Shown here: piece by piece, positions 37,762 to 48,850 of the stretch | Numbering within the stretch: the stretch's first letter is position 1 | How the letters are laid out: each line of letters opens with the position of its first letter | Origin: Nitrococcus mobilis Nb-231 | Lineage (GTDB): Bacteria; Pseudomonadota; Gammaproteobacteria; Nitrococcales; Nitrococcaceae | Assembly: GCF_000153205.1 (NCBI RefSeq) | Contig: NZ_CH672427.1 | Location: 1,900,541-1,964,540 of the forward strand | Length of the DNA: 64,000 nucleotides | Direction of reading: 5' to 3' | Notes under the pieces: model-generated | What the model saw: only the letters and a program-made list of their open reading frames with translations | Told to the model about the DNA's origin: nothing | The model's database searches: none | Made by a program: the position numbers and the translations under genes

Positions 37762-40555
37762 ATGGCAAGAAAGCAGCAGGCGGCAACCCAGAGCAAACCC
37801 CGACGCGCCTCGATCGGCGAAGGCTGACGGACCACGGACGAGATCGAGCGCCGGCGGCGGCGGGCGGAATCGGAGGGTTTGCGGGTCCGCGCCGATGCCG
37901 CACAGGGCGCTTTCTTCGGTGACTATATCGTGGGCTCGCGTGAGGGTCACAGCTACCGGGTGGAGTTCCGCTCTTCGGAGCAGCCGATCAACTCCTGCGA
38001 CTGCGTGGATTACGAGGTCAACGGCCTCGGCACCTGCAAGCATATCGAGGCGGTCCGCCAACATCTGCGAGGCAAACGCATGTCGACGCAGCGGAGCGTC
38101 ACCGAGGTTTACCTGGACCGCTGCGATCAGTACGGAGAAGGCCCGAGAATCCGGGTGCTATGGGCAGACCAACTGCGCACCGATGACCGCGTCAGCGAAG
38201 TAGTGCGGCCGTTTTTCGGCGCCAGCGATGTGCTGCTCGGTGAGCCGGCGGATGCGCTGCCCGCGCTCGACCGCGCAGCCCAAGAAGCGGGACTCGGTCT
38301 GGAACGGGTTCGACTCTCCGAACACATCACGCCATGGATCAAACGGCTGCAGCGCCAACGCCGCCGAGCGTCGGGCCGCAGACACCTACTCGCCGACGTC
38401 GCCGCAGGCAAGCAGAACCTCGACGTGCTGCGCTACCCACTCTACGCCTATCAGCAAGAGGGCATGCTGCATCTGGCCTTTAAGGGCCGCGCCATCCTAG
38501 CGGACGAGATGGGCCTCGGTAAGACCGTGCAGGCCATAGCCGCGTGCGAGCTGCTGCGCCGGCTGCGGGGGGGTGGAGCGCGTGCTGGTGATCAGCCCCG
38601 TGTCCCTAAAAACCGAGTGGGAAGAGCAGATCGCCCGGTTCACCACTTTGCCGGCCCAGGTGATCATCGGACGGCGCAGCGAGCGGCTGCGTCAATACCG
38701 CCAGGGCCGCCTTCTTCAATCTCGCCAACTATGAGCAGGTTCGCTACGACGGCGAGGACATACAGCGCCTGCTGACACCGGATATCATCATCCTGGACGA
38801 AGCGCAGCGGATCAAGAACTGGCAGACCAAGACCGCCGAGGCGGTCAAACGCTTGTCAAGCCCGTACGCTTTCGTTCTGACGGGAACGCCGCTGGAAAAT
38901 CGCATCGACGAAATCTACTCCATCGCCCAAGTCGTGGACTCGCATCTGTTCGGGCCGCTGTTCCGCTTCAAACGCGACTTCCATGAGCTCGACGAGAAGG
39001 GCCGGCCGGTGGGCTACAAGAATCTCGACGCACTGCACCGGCGCTTGCGCTCGGTGTTGCTGCGCCGGCGCAAGGTGGATGTGGAGGACGAGCTGCCCGA
39101 GCGCACGATCAACACCTATTTCGTTCCCATGCATGAGGAACAACGCGCACGTTATGAGGAATACAGCGCCAAAGTCGCGCGTCTCATGCAGGCGGCACGT
39201 CGGCGCCCTTTCTCGCCCGACGAGTTCCAGCACCTCCAGCAACAACTCGCCTGCATGCGCATGCTCTGTGACACACCCTATATCCTAGACCAAGAGTGTC
39301 GGGTATCACCCAAACTGGAAGAGCTGGGCCGAATCCTCGACGAACAACTCGCCGAACCTGAAAGCAAGATTGTCGTTTTCTCCGAGTGGACACGCAGGCT
39401 CGAGCTGGTCCGCGAACATGTGGAGACGGCCGCATTCGGTTACGCTCTGCACACGGGGAAGGTGCCGCAGGAGCGGCGCCGCCAGGAGATCAACCGCTTC
39501 AAACAGGATCCAGCCTGCCGCCTTCTGCTCTCCAGCGATGCCGGCGCCACCGGCCTCAACCTTCAGGCCGCCAACGTGGTGATCAATCTCGATCTGCCCT
39601 GGAGCCCGGCCCGGCTCGAGCCGCGTATTGCCCGGGCTTGGCGCAAGCACCAGCGGCGCCACGTGAGCGTGATCAATCTGGTCTGCGAGGACAGCATCGA
39701 GCACCGCATCCTGCATCTGCTGGAGCAGAAACGCTCGCTCGCCGAAGGGGTGCTGGAGGGGACGGGTGAAACCGCAATGGCGCCGCCCTCCGGGCGCAGG
39801 ATGCTCATCGGACGGCTGGAATCGCTCATGCAAACCCGACTCGCGGAGCAAGTGCCGGCCACGGAACAAGCGCCGCCCACGACTGTGGGCTTGGAGGACT
39901 TGTCGCGCGAGTTGGAGGCGCGCCACCCGCAGGGTTTGGAGGCCATGGCCGTATACGGTACCGAACGGGAATGCCAGACGGTACTGGCCGTCGTCCACGG
40001 CGACCCCGAAGCGCGCCGCAGCGAACTCGCCGCCGCGGTGGCCCGCATCAACGACCACCCGGAGGTCGAGGTCGTGGACCGCGCCACTATGGCCACGATC
40101 CAGCGCTTAGTCGAGGCGGGCGTCCTTTCCATGAACGCGCCCCAGCGGACCCTCCACGGTACACTGGCGGGCCCGACGCAGCCCGCCGGCAACTTGCGGC
40201 AGCGCCGGCTCGAGGCGGCTCGCCAGCGGTTCGCCGCCGCCGAGCGCAAGCTGGGCATGGCCCGCCATCTCGCCGAGGGCGGCTTCGAACACGAAGCCGC
40301 CAGCGCATTGGCCGAAGCTCTAGAGGAGGCGCTCGGCGCCCTCGGAGACAGCAGCCGCACAAAACTCCCCATCCCGACCCCTTGGCTTACGTCCGCTCGA
40401 CGCTCGCCCCACTGGCCGGACTCGGCGACAACACGCTCGCCCTATTGGCTATCCTGTGAGAAGGGGACGCCGGCGCGCCGCTGGCTTCTGTCGCGACCGT
40501 CACCGAGGCCATCGAGTGGATCGGCGCGAGCCTTGAGCGCCAGGTACTGGAGTAG
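37762..40555 (+). pseudogene. SWIM/SNF2-type DEAD-box helicase gene, multiply disrupted
   Basis: The pieces form one SNF2 ATPase. The N-terminal SWIM zinc finger is SCDCVDYEVNGLGTCKHIE. Walker A is LADEMGLGKTVQAIAA, motif II is IILDEAQRIKNWQ, and later motifs are VLTGTPLENRIDEIYSI, LLLSSDAGATGLNLQAANVV and LEPRIARAWRKHQ. Lesions are a TGA at 37825 where Trp is expected, a frameshift in a G-run near 38572, another near 38705-38715, and at least one near 40370 before the C-terminal AYVRSTLAPLAGLGDNTLA. The 572-codon frame from 38853 could still yield a fragment without Walker A. Confidence 0.82.
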
Positions 40556-40927
40556 CTCGCCGATGGGGTAGGTAGGCCTGCCGCCGGTCAAAGGCCGCGA
40601 GCGCGCTAAGCATTCTTGCCGTAGACACCGTCTTGTATACCGCAGTCACGCCATTCCATACATTTGAAACGCTTTTTTAGCCGAACCAAAACCAGCCCGA
40701 CCAATATTCATATGTGACCCCTGCCTCTCATCCATCAGCCGCTTTCACTTTCAAGCTGGCCGATCCAAGCAATTGATTAATATATAATTAACCGCGCTTT
40801 TTTTGTTACGCCCCAACAGGAAAAAAACCATCTTCGAACTATACTATCTAATGTAGGAGTCGTTGAAAGAACAGGGATCGTGCAAATTATTTTCAGATCG
40901 ATTTATGCGAATAGGGAGGCGGCGGAA
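40556..40927. other. Intergenic region upstream of a CsbD gene
   Basis: No coding sequence. AT-rich around 40775-40810, probably carrying the promoter of the following gene. Confidence 0.45.
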
Positions 40928-41215
40928 ATGCACAGAGACGAGATGATGTACAGTAATCAGGTCCACGACGCGTGGCACAACATGAGCGGCAACTGGCATA
41001 TCTTCAAGGGGAGGTTGCGGCAGCGCTGGGGGGAGTTCACCCACGAGGATCTGGATCATCTTGCCGGGGGGTTTTATGAAGAGCTCGCCGGAAAGCTCCA
41101 GAAGGTCTATGGCATCAGTAAGGAGGAGGCGGATCGGCAGATCAAAGAATGGTTAGAGAATGATCATGATCCGCATGTCTGGAGCACCAGCGGAACCGAG
41201 TATTCAGACATTTGA
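40928..41215 (+). CDS. CsbD family stress-response protein
   Basis: The 95-residue product has the CsbD core HNMSGNWHIFKGRLRQRWGE and the helix ELAGKLQKVYGISKEEADRQ. CsbD-like proteins are small, hydrophilic and usually induced by general or osmotic stress; their mechanism is unknown. A GGGAGG motif lies about ten bases before the ATG. A paralogue is at 51577-51831. Confidence 0.85.
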   Translation: MHRDEMMYSNQVHDAWHNMSGNWHIFKGRLRQRWGEFTHEDLDHLAGGFYEELAGKLQKVYGISKEEADRQIKEWLENDHDPHVWSTSGTEYSDI

Positions 41216-41522
41216 CTCTGCAGACTCTGCGTAAGGAGCAACTCCAAATAGAGTGTGAGAGTGAGTGGCAAAACTTTTCTTGCCTTGACGGGTGGGGGGA
41301 TACGCAAAAGCAAACCTCCCCCACCCGAGGCAAAGCCTCTTCCACGAGTTTTTCTGTAGCAATCCTACATACACTACTGCAGTGAAGCGTCTATCCACCG
41401 ATAGGCACACTTTCCATTCAAGCTCATTGTCGTTGGAAGAGGTTGTTTCGGTACACACCAGGCGGGATCTGGCATAATTATTTGTTTGCTTGCCAATCAA
41501 GTGACGTTGGATCCCTGCGAGT
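41216..41522. other. Hairpin-rich spacer between csbD and metG
   Basis: An imperfect G/C stem (CGGGTGGGGGG at 41289 with CCCCCACCCG at 41317) is followed by a GAGGCAAAGCCTC hairpin at 41327. The arrangement could terminate csbD transcription. No gene is supported. Confidence 0.45.
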
Positions 41523-43559
41523 ATGACGCGAAAGATACTGGTTACAAGCGCTCTTCCCTATGCCAACGGCCCGATCCATCTAGGTCATTTGGTCGAATAC
41601 ATCCAAACGGACATCTGGGTTCGCTTCCAGAAGCTGCAGGGTAACGAGTGCTACTATGTCTGCGCCGACGACGCCCACGGTACGCCCATCATGCTCAAAG
41701 CCCGCGAGCAGGGCATCACGCCGGAGGAGCTCATCGAACGTTTCGGAACCGAGCATCAGGCGGACTTCGCAGCGTTTCTGATTGAATTCGACAACTACTA
41801 CACCACCCACTCCGCAGAGAATCGCCACTTCGCCACCCTGATCTACGAACGCCTACGCGATGCCGGCCACATCGAGCGTCGCGAGATCACCCAAGCCTTT
41901 GACCCGCAAATGAACATGTTCCTACCGGACCGCTATATCAAGGGCACATGCCCGCGTTGTGCGGCATCGGACCAATACGGCGATAACTGCGAAGTCTGCG
42001 GTGCCAGCTACTCTCCTGGCGAACTCAAAGACCCTGTTTCCGTACTCTCCGGCGTGCGCCCGGTCGAGCGGACCTCGGAACATTTCTTCTTCCGGCTCCA
42101 AGACTTCGAGAGCATGTTACGCGAATGGGCCAATCCTGCGCACACTCAGGAGGAGGTAGCGAACAAGCTTAAAGAGTGGTTCGATGAAGGCCTGAAATCC
42201 TGGGACATCTCCCGCGATGCACCCTATTTCGGATTCGAAATCCCGGATGCACCCAATAAATATTTTTACGTATGGTTGGATGCGCCGATCGGCTACATGG
42301 CCAGCTTCAAAAACCTCTGTGACCGCACGGGCCTTGACTTCGATACCTTTTGGCTCCCGGGCTCGGAGGCCGAGCTGTACCATTTTATCGGCAAGGACAT
42401 TGTTTACTTCCACGCCCTGTTCTGGCCGGCCATGCTCGAGGGCGCCGGATTCCGCAAACCGACCCGGCTTTTTGCCCACGGTTTCCTCACCGTCAACGGC
42501 CAGAAAATGTCCAAGTCTCGCGGCACCTTCATCACGGCCCGCACATACCTACACCACCTGAACCCCGAGTACTTGCGCTACTACTTCGCGGCCAAGCTCG
42601 GCAGCGGGGTGCACGACCTCGACTTGAATCTGGAGGACTTCGCGCAGCGGGTGAACGCGGATCTGGTCGGCAAGCTGGTCAACATCGCCAGCCGCTGCGC
42701 CGGCTTCATTGAAAAGCGCTTTGCGGGGCGGCTCTCAGCAACTCTGGCGGCACCGGCACTCTATCGCAAATTCACTGCTCAGGGGGCTCAGATCGCCGAG
42801 CTCTACGAGAAGCGCGAATATGGGCGGGTTGTGCGCCAGGTCATGGCGCTTTCCGACGAAGCCAATCAATACATCGATCAGCAAAAACCGTGGCTGCTTG
42901 CCAAACAAGCAGATCAGGCCGATCAAGTCCAAATGATCTGCACCATGGGCATCAATCTGTTCCGCCTGCTAACAGCCTATTTAAAGCCCATACTGCCGCG
43001 GATGGCGCAGCGCGCCGAAGCCTTCCTCAACCTGCCGGCGCAAAATTGGGACGATGCCAGCCGACCCTTACTCGACCACACCATTAATGCGTTTACGCCA
43101 CTCATGACCCGGGTCGACAAGGCTGATATCGAACGCATGATCGAGCAGTCTCAGGAGACCTTAACTCAAGGGGGCATCTCTGCAATGACCGGGCCGAGCG
43201 CCGCTACATCGTTCACACTGGAACCGATCGCCGAGCCGATCGACTATGAGCAGTTCGCTCGGATCGACTTGAGGATTGCACGCATAACCGAAGCGCGGCT
43301 CGTCGACGGGGCCGAGCGGCTGCTGCGCCTTAGCTTGGATCTCGGCGGCGAGCGGCGTATGGTGTTCGCTGGTCTAAAAACCGCCTACGATCCCGCCGAT
43401 CTCGAGGGACGCCTAACCGTGGTGGTGGCGAATCTCAAGCCCCGCAAGATGCGCTTCGGCGTCTCCGAAGGCATGCTCCTAGCCGCCGGACCCGGCGGTA
43501 AAGAGCTTTGGCTGCTGGAGCCTGATGCGGGAGCCCAACCCGGCATGAGGGTGCGATGA
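41523..43559 (+). CDS. metG: Methionyl-tRNA synthetase
   Basis: The 678-residue product has the HIGH-type motif [18 protein letters not shown], the zinc-binding CPRC/CEVC pair in the connective domain, and the KMSKS loop [13 protein letters not shown]-terminal EMAP/Arc1p-like tRNA-binding domain ([20 protein letters not shown]) makes it the dimeric long form, as in E. coli. It charges tRNA-Met. Next to rnfB and nth, a common gammaproteobacterial neighbourhood. Confidence 0.97.
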   Translation: MTRKILVTSALPYANGPIHLGHLVEYIQTDIWVRFQKLQGNECYYVCADDAHGTPIMLKAREQGITPEELIERFGTEHQADFAAFLIEFDNYYTTHSAENRHFATLIYERLRDAGHIERREITQAFDPQMNMFLPDRYIKGTCPRCAASDQYGDNCEVCGASYSPGELKDPVSVLSGVRPVERTSEHFFFRLQDFESMLREWANPAHTQEEVANKLKEWFDEGLKSWDISRDAPYFGFEIPDAPNKYFYVWLDAPIGYMASFKNLCDRTGLDFDTFWLPGSEAELYHFIGKDIVYFHALFWPAMLEGAGFRKPTRLFAHGFLTVNGQKMSKSRGTFITARTYLHHLNPEYLRYYFAAKLGSGVHDLDLNLEDFAQRVNADLVGKLVNIASRCAGFIEKRFAGRLSATLAAPALYRKFTAQGAQIAELYEKREYGRVVRQVMALSDEANQYIDQQKPWLLAKQADQADQVQMICTMGINLFRLLTAYLKPILPRMAQRAEAFLNLPAQNWDDASRPLLDHTINAFTPLMTRVDKADIERMIEQSQETLTQGGISAMTGPSAATSFTLEPIAEPIDYEQFARIDLRIARITEARLVDGAERLLRLSLDLGGERRMVFAGLKTAYDPADLEGRLTVVVANLKPRKMRFGVSEGMLLAAGPGGKELWLLEPDAGAQPGMRVR

Positions 43560-43608
43560 TACGGTTCTTCGCTCCGCTCCGCTCCGGTCGACGCCGGCCG
43601 GATAACGC

Positions 43609-44442
43609 GTGAGTTTCGGCATGCTTACTGCGTCCGCCACAGCCCTCACCCGCCTCGCTGCGGCAGCCGGCTGGCTGTTCGGCTGGAGGACCCGCCGCCA
43701 CGGCAAGCCGCGACCCGATGCCGAGCAAATCGACGCGATCCTGCCGCAAACTCAATGCGGGCGCTGCGGCTATTCCGCCTGCCGCCCTTATGCAGAGGCG
43801 ATCGCCCGCGGGGAAGCGGACATCAATCAATGCCCGCCGGGTGGAGAGCTCACCGTGCACGCGCTCGCTGAGCTACTCGGGCGCAAGCCCAAGCCCCTCA
43901 ATCCTAAGCACGGCACGCTCCCACAGGAGCCGACCGTTGCCTGGATCGACGAGACGGCATGCATCGGTTGTACGCGCTGCATTCAGGCCTGCCCCGTAGA
44001 CGCTATATTGGGTACGGCCAAGCAGATGCATACTGTGATCCGCACCGAGTGCACAGGCTGCGCGCTCTGCATCGCGCCCTGCCCGGTGGACTGCATCCAT
44101 CTGCGGGCGGTAACACAGGATATCGACGCCGCCCAAACTCGTCCCGATCAAAACCCGGCTGCGGCGAACATTTCTTGTAGCAAGCCCCAACTCCAGAGCT
44201 GGGAGCAACTCCGAGACAAGGCTGATCGCGCGCGCGAACGCTACGAGTACCGCCTGACCCGCCTCGCCAGGGAACGCGACGAGCGAGAGCAACGGCAACA
44301 ATCCAAGAAAGCGATACCCGGGCGTGACCTCGGCAACATCGATAAAAAAGCGGTGATTCAGGCGGCCGTGGCTCGGGCGCGACGACGCCAAGCGGCCTTG
44401 GCCACCGCCCGCGGCACATCCTTGCCCCCCCGCCCGAAATAG
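43609..44442 (+). CDS. rnfB: RnfB/RsxB-type ferredoxin subunit
   Basis: The 277-residue product has a short hydrophobic N-terminus, then the 4Fe-4S domain [19 protein letters not shown]...CPPGG (C-x2-C-x4-C-x16-C). Two CxxCxxCxxxCP ferredoxin clusters follow: [16 protein letters not shown] and [16 protein letters not shown]. The Arg-rich C-terminal tail is typical of the group. RnfB passes electrons in the Rnf/Rsx complex, but no other rnf gene is in the window, so this may be the stand-alone form found near metG and nth. GTG at 43609 or ATG at 43621 may be the start. Confidence 0.88.
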   Translation: MSFGMLTASATALTRLAAAAGWLFGWRTRRHGKPRPDAEQIDAILPQTQCGRCGYSACRPYAEAIARGEADINQCPPGGELTVHALAELLGRKPKPLNPKHGTLPQEPTVAWIDETACIGCTRCIQACPVDAILGTAKQMHTVIRTECTGCALCIAPCPVDCIHLRAVTQDIDAAQTRPDQNPAAANISCSKPQLQSWEQLRDKADRARERYEYRLTRLARERDEREQRQQSKKAIPGRDLGNIDKKAVIQAAVARARRRQAALATARGTSLPPRPK

Positions 44443-44458
44443 AACGGCTCGCCCACGG

Positions 44459-45103
44459 ATGAACCGTCAGAAACGCACTGCCATTTTCCATCGCCTAAAG
44501 ACTGCAAACCCGGCCCCACGCACCGAGTTGTGCTTCAGAACACCATTTGAGCTACTCATCGCCGTCATACTCTCGGCCCAGGCCACCGACCGCAGCGTCA
44601 ACAAAGCGACCGAGCGGCTGTTCGCTGTTGCCGATACGCCCGGCGCCATGTGGGCGCTGGGTGAGCCGCGCCTCAAGGAATACATCCAGACCATCGGGCT
44701 GTTCAACACCAAAGCTCGCAACATCATCGAATGCTGCCGCATCCTGCTGGAGCGGCATCAGGGCCTCGTGCCGAACAATCGCCATGACCTCGAAGCGCTG
44801 CCTGGAGTAGGGCGTAAAACCGCCAACGTAGTGCTCAATACCGCGTTTGGCCAGCCCACATTGGCCGTGGATACGCACATCCTGCGAGTCGCCAACCGCA
44901 CCGGACTCGCCCGAGGCCATACCCCGCGGCAGGTGGAAGACAAACTGACACGGTGGATACCGAAGGAATACCTGCAGGATGCTCATCATTGGCTGATCCT
45001 CCATGGTCGCTATGTCTGCACCGCACGCAAACCGCGCTGCGCCGCGTGTGTGATCTATGATCTCTGCGAATTCGAGGATAAAGCGGCCTACGCAAGGAAT
45101 TAA
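44459..45103 (+). CDS. nth: Endonuclease III
   Basis: The 214-residue product has the helix-hairpin-helix LEALPGVGRKTANVVLN with the catalytic Lys, the catalytic Asp in AVDTHILRVANRTGLA, and the [4Fe-4S] loop CTARKPRCAACVIYDLC (C-x6-C-x2-C-x5-C). It is a bifunctional DNA glycosylase/AP lyase that removes oxidised pyrimidines. It follows rnfB by 16 bp. Confidence 0.96.
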   Translation: MNRQKRTAIFHRLKTANPAPRTELCFRTPFELLIAVILSAQATDRSVNKATERLFAVADTPGAMWALGEPRLKEYIQTIGLFNTKARNIIECCRILLERHQGLVPNNRHDLEALPGVGRKTANVVLNTAFGQPTLAVDTHILRVANRTGLARGHTPRQVEDKLTRWIPKEYLQDAHHWLILHGRYVCTARKPRCAACVIYDLCEFEDKAAYARN

Positions 45104-45526
45104 ACGCCCCTCCTGCCACCCGATGGAATCATCCAGTAGATTTCGTTGTCCTATTAATTAGGGCGAGATCTTTTTCGAACCATCGGCTTTCAGGAAGGCA
45201 AGACTGGGGCTTGATAGCGGCAAAGCCTATCCAAGGATAGCGGACGTCGGAAGCGCCCACTTTATCGAGCAATGCGCCAAGGATGCGGTAGGCACGGCTC
45301 GACTCACGCGGTTAAGTGCATCTCAGCAAGCGATAGGCAATTACCGTCTCGGAAAAGACTCGCCCACCTCCTCTTTTTTCCGGCAACCAACGGTATCATT
45401 ATGGAGTGGATGCAATGCACCGTGTTGCCATAACCTCTTTCGAGCAGAGTCACAGCGCGGCCCGAGCACAGGCGTTGCTTTCTAAATTAATGAGCGATCA
45501 ACCAACACGCTGGCAGATGCGTTGCA
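45104..45526. other. 423-bp interval without a recognised gene or RNA
   Basis: Only short frames are present. It contains a possible RNA-like segment around 45190-45300 with CCTATCCAAGGATAG, but I cannot assign a family. Confidence 0.4.
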
Positions 45527-45988
45527 ATGTTTTTCAGCCAAGACCGCAGTGAGCTCCGCCGCTTCTACCTGGAGGCGTGGCACAAGGCCCGAGCCGGTTT
45601 ACCGATGGCACCGCTGGAGCAGATGGTCGCCGCTGTGGTGGCCGAGCACCCCGAGTACCAGCCTCTGCTGGAGAACGAAGAGCGGGCCTTAGAGCGCGAC
45701 TACCGGCCCGAACACGGCGAGACCAATCCATTTCTCCACATGGCCCTGCACATCGCTGTGCGGGAACAGGCTGCCGCCGATCGCCCGCGCGGCGTGTATC
45801 GCATCCACACCGCGCTGAGTGGGTATTTCGGTGGTCGAACCGAGACGGAACACCGTATGATGGAGTGCCTTGCCGAGACTCTATGGCATGCTCAACGCTA
45901 TAATGTGTTGCCCGATGAGGCCGCCTATATGGCCTGCCTGGAAGCACTGGCACGGCGAATTCTCGGCAACCGCAATGACAAGCTTTAG
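45527..45988 (+). CDS. DUF1841 family protein
   Basis: The 153-residue product MFFSQDRSELRRFYLEAWHK has the family segments NPFLHMALHIAVREQAAADR and HRMMECLAETLWHAQRYN. The histidine-rich helices suggest metal binding, but function is unknown. Frequently found close to nth in gammaproteobacteria and betaproteobacteria. Confidence 0.85.
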   Translation: MFFSQDRSELRRFYLEAWHKARAGLPMAPLEQMVAAVVAEHPEYQPLLENEERALERDYRPEHGETNPFLHMALHIAVREQAAADRPRGVYRIHTALSGYFGGRTETEHRMMECLAETLWHAQRYNVLPDEAAYMACLEALARRILGNRNDKL

Positions 45989-46132
45989 CGGCCATCGAGG
46001 CATTCAATTATCGTATATATTAATGGTGACATCGGTGAGCCATTTGATCGTACGCGCTGGCGTGCGGAGACAAAACACGCACGATTTGTTTAAGGTCGCC
46101 GTAACCAAAGCAATTTAGATAGGCACCTTCCG

Positions 46133-46447
46133 ATGGAAATTCAACCGAAGTTCACGATCGGGCAGCTGGTTCACCATACGCTATTCGATTATCGGGGCGT
46201 GATCGTCGACGTCGACCCCGTATTTCAAGGCACCGAAGAGTGGTACGAGATGATGGCAAGGAGCCGCCCACCAAAGGATAAACCTTGGTATCACGTACTC
46301 GTACATAATGCCAACCATGGCACATACGTCGCTGAGCGCCATCTGGAGCCGGACGAAAGTGCAGAGCAGATCAATCATCCGGCCTTGAACGAGATCTTCG
46401 ACCGCTTCGTCGAGGGCCGTTATTATCGTTCCAGGGGCACCCACTGA
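46133..46447 (+). CDS. hspQ: Heat shock protein HspQ
   Basis: The 104-residue product has the HspQ motifs FTIGQLVHHTLFDYRGVIVD, DPVFQGTEEWYEMMARSRPP and KPWYHVLVHN...TYVAERHLEPD. HspQ is a small hemimethylated-DNA-binding-like (YccV) protein that acts as a Lon specificity factor in enterics. Length is normal. Probably monocistronic. Confidence 0.92.
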   Translation: MEIQPKFTIGQLVHHTLFDYRGVIVDVDPVFQGTEEWYEMMARSRPPKDKPWYHVLVHNANHGTYVAERHLEPDESAEQINHPALNEIFDRFVEGRYYRSRGTH

Positions 46448-46631
46448 GCCCACATCGTTACCCACAACTCGACTCTTGCATGGCACGTGTAGCTTCGAGC
46501 GCGAGCACAAAATCGCGACCGCGTTGCAGCCCGATCCATATTGTCTGTGGACCCGGAAAGCCATCACCTTTGCGGTTCAGGAATCCGCTGAAACCGGCCA
46601 CCCTGCGCACCCTCTGATCGAGTGGGGGTGG

Positions 46632-47340
46632 TTATTCGGGCGGCGGTTTACGTTTGGCGACGATGTAGATGGCTTCCCACTCCTTCTCGGCAAAGACCAC
46701 ATCACACGGCATTTCCGAGCATTCGCGGCCCAGCAGGGTCAGATACAGCACCCGCCAAGCGATGATCATGTAGAGGGCCAGTGTCGGCTCCAGGCGCTCG
46801 AGCTTCTCGAGCTGCAATTCCTCAACCTTGCAGCCCGATTTCAGGATGCGAAAATAAATCTCCACTTGCCTGCGACAAAGCTAGCATTGCAGCAGTTCGC
46901 CGGCCTGCTCGGCCGTGTCCACCGGTAAACGGCTCAGTAACAGCCACTCGATGGGCTCAGCTCCGGCGGGCGGATCCAGCTCTTGCGCCAGCAACGCGCT
47001 CATTTCGACATCGGGTGGTTGGTGGTTGCTGCAAAACGGCGCCTTGAGCGTAACCCGTACCGAGCGCAGGCTCTGGGCGATGCGCCTTACGCTGTCCGCT
47101 CTTGAGTATATCGAACTCGATCCGATCGAGCTCGGGGGCCTCATCGAGGGCTTGGCGCAACGTTCTGTCGTCGCTGAGCTTGCGATCGTGCTGGCCACGA
47201 GTCAGTCACTCGGCCGCGGGCCTGTTCGCCTCTCGTTCGACGAAGATTTCGTAGACATGATGTCTAAATTCTCCCTATTACCCAAAGAAACAGACGGAAT
47301 TGGAGTTGTCGGCGTACAAAACGGGCGTGCGCCCTTGAGC
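46632..47340 (-). pseudogene. Tn5/IS50-like IS4-family transposase fossil
   Basis: Pieces in several frames follow the IS4/Tn5 order. Reading on the minus strand: VYEIFVEREANRPAAE near 47230; RQALDEAPELDRIEFDIL; KAPFCSNHQPPDVEMSAL and PIEWLLLSRLPVDTAEQAGE near 46900-47060; then EIYFRILKSGCKVEELQLEK and LYMIIAWRVLYLTLLGREC to 46632. The YREK-type region is partly preserved in the last piece. Two stops and several frameshifts make it inactive. The 5' and 3' ends are missing. Confidence 0.72.
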
Positions 47341-47467
47341 TCGCGACTTCTCGGGCACTTGCGTGCAGAATCTCCGCCGTAGCGTTTCCTCCACTTCATG
47401 CCGCAGAATAGCGTCATGCCGCGCCGACACCCGGCATCTGAGTTCTCATCGACGAGAGGATAAGAAC

Positions 47468-48832
47468 ATGCCCGATCGCGCGCACCGGGGGCGGTTGCCG
47501 CTGGATGAGCTGCGCGCCGGCGTGGCGGCCGGCACGCTTCATACCGTGATGCTCGCCATGGTCGACATGCAGGGGCGATTGCAGGGCAAGCGTCTCACCG
47601 CCGAGCACTTCCTCGACGAGGTGGTCGAGCGCAAAGCGGAGGGCTGTTGCTACCAGCTCGCGGTGGATGTAGAGATGAACACCGTACCCGGCTACCGACA
47701 CGCCTCCTGGTCCACGGGCTACGGCGATTTCGTGTTCGCACCGGACCTCACCACCCTGCGGCGCATCCCTTGGCACGCGGGCACGGCGCTGGTGATGAGC
47801 GATTTGGAATGGGCGGACGGCGCGCCGGTGGTGGTCTCGCCCCGGCAGATTCTGCGCCGCCAGATCGAGCGCTTGGCCGAGCGCGGACTCATCGCCTTCG
47901 CCGGCACGGAGCTTGAGTTCATCGTCTTCCGCGAGAGCTACGAAGAGGCCTGGCGCAAAGGTTACCGTGAGCTCACCCCAGCCAATTTCTACAACGTGGA
48001 TTACGCGCTGCTCGATACCGCACGCCTGGAGCCGCTGCTGGCACGCATCCGCAATGGGATGCAGGGAGCGGGGCTGCCGGTAGAGGACTCCAAGGGCGAG
48101 TGCAATCTCGGCCAACACGAGATCAATTTCCGCTACCGCCCGGCACTGGAGACGGCCGACGGCCACGCCATCTACAAAACCGGCGCCAAGGAGATCGCCG
48201 CGCAGGAGGGCTATGCACTCACCTTCATGGCCAAATTCAATGAGCGCGAAGGCAACTCCTGCCATATCCACCTCAGCGTGCGCTCGGCGGACGACACGCC
48301 GGTGATGGCCGAGGGCCATGCGCTGTCCGCGCTCGGCGCACACTTCGTCGCGGGTCTACTGGCTGGACTGCGCGAGCTGACACTGTTCTTCGCGCCCAAC
48401 ATCAACTCCTATAAACGCTATGTGGCCGGCAGCTTCGCCCCCACGGCCGTGGCCTGGGGGCGCGATAACCGCACCTGCGCCCTGCGTCTGGTCGGGCACG
48501 GGCCGTCGCTGCGCATCGAAAACCGAGTGCCCGGTGGGGACGTGAATCCCTACCTGGCGCTCGCGGCCATGATCGCCGCCGGCATCCACGGTATGGACCA
48601 CAAACTTACGCTGGAATCCGCGTTCACCGGCAACGCCTATCAGGCCGACAAGCCGTGGGTACCGCACACCCTTGGCCAGGCCCGGGAGCTGTTCGCCGGC
48701 TGCGAGCTGGCCCTGGAGGCGTTCGGCGCCGAGGTGGTCGAGCATTACCTGCACATGGCGCAGGTGGAGTTGGAAGCCTTCGAGGCGGCGGTAACGGATT
48801 GGGAACGTTACCGGGGGTTCGAACGGCTCTAG
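47468..48832 (+). CDS. Glutamine-synthetase-like ligase (gamma-glutamyl-amine ligase type)
   Basis: The 454-residue product belongs to the GS superfamily: FAGTELEFIVFRESYEEA, ECNLGQHEINFRYRPAL, EGNSCHIHLSVRS, then RIENRVPGGDVNPYLALAAM. It lacks a tight match to the ammonia-using GlnA pattern and resembles the PuuA/GlnA3-type enzymes that ligate glutamate to an amine using ATP. The amine is not determined. The ATG at 47468 follows a GAGAGGATAAG ribosome binding site. It is the first gene of a tight three-gene unit with an ALDH and an iron ADH. Confidence 0.85.
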   Translation: MPDRAHRGRLPLDELRAGVAAGTLHTVMLAMVDMQGRLQGKRLTAEHFLDEVVERKAEGCCYQLAVDVEMNTVPGYRHASWSTGYGDFVFAPDLTTLRRIPWHAGTALVMSDLEWADGAPVVVSPRQILRRQIERLAERGLIAFAGTELEFIVFRESYEEAWRKGYRELTPANFYNVDYALLDTARLEPLLARIRNGMQGAGLPVEDSKGECNLGQHEINFRYRPALETADGHAIYKTGAKEIAAQEGYALTFMAKFNEREGNSCHIHLSVRSADDTPVMAEGHALSALGAHFVAGLLAGLRELTLFFAPNINSYKRYVAGSFAPTAVAWGRDNRTCALRLVGHGPSLRIENRVPGGDVNPYLALAAMIAAGIHGMDHKLTLESAFTGNAYQADKPWVPHTLGQARELFAGCELALEAFGAEVVEHYLHMAQVELEAFEAAVTDWERYRGFERL

Positions 48833-48850
48833 CGCGAACCGCCGACGGGA

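Noticed and set aside
45190-45300. Possible 6S-like or other small RNA
   Set aside because: Some inverted repeats are present but no conserved family structure can be recognised by eye.
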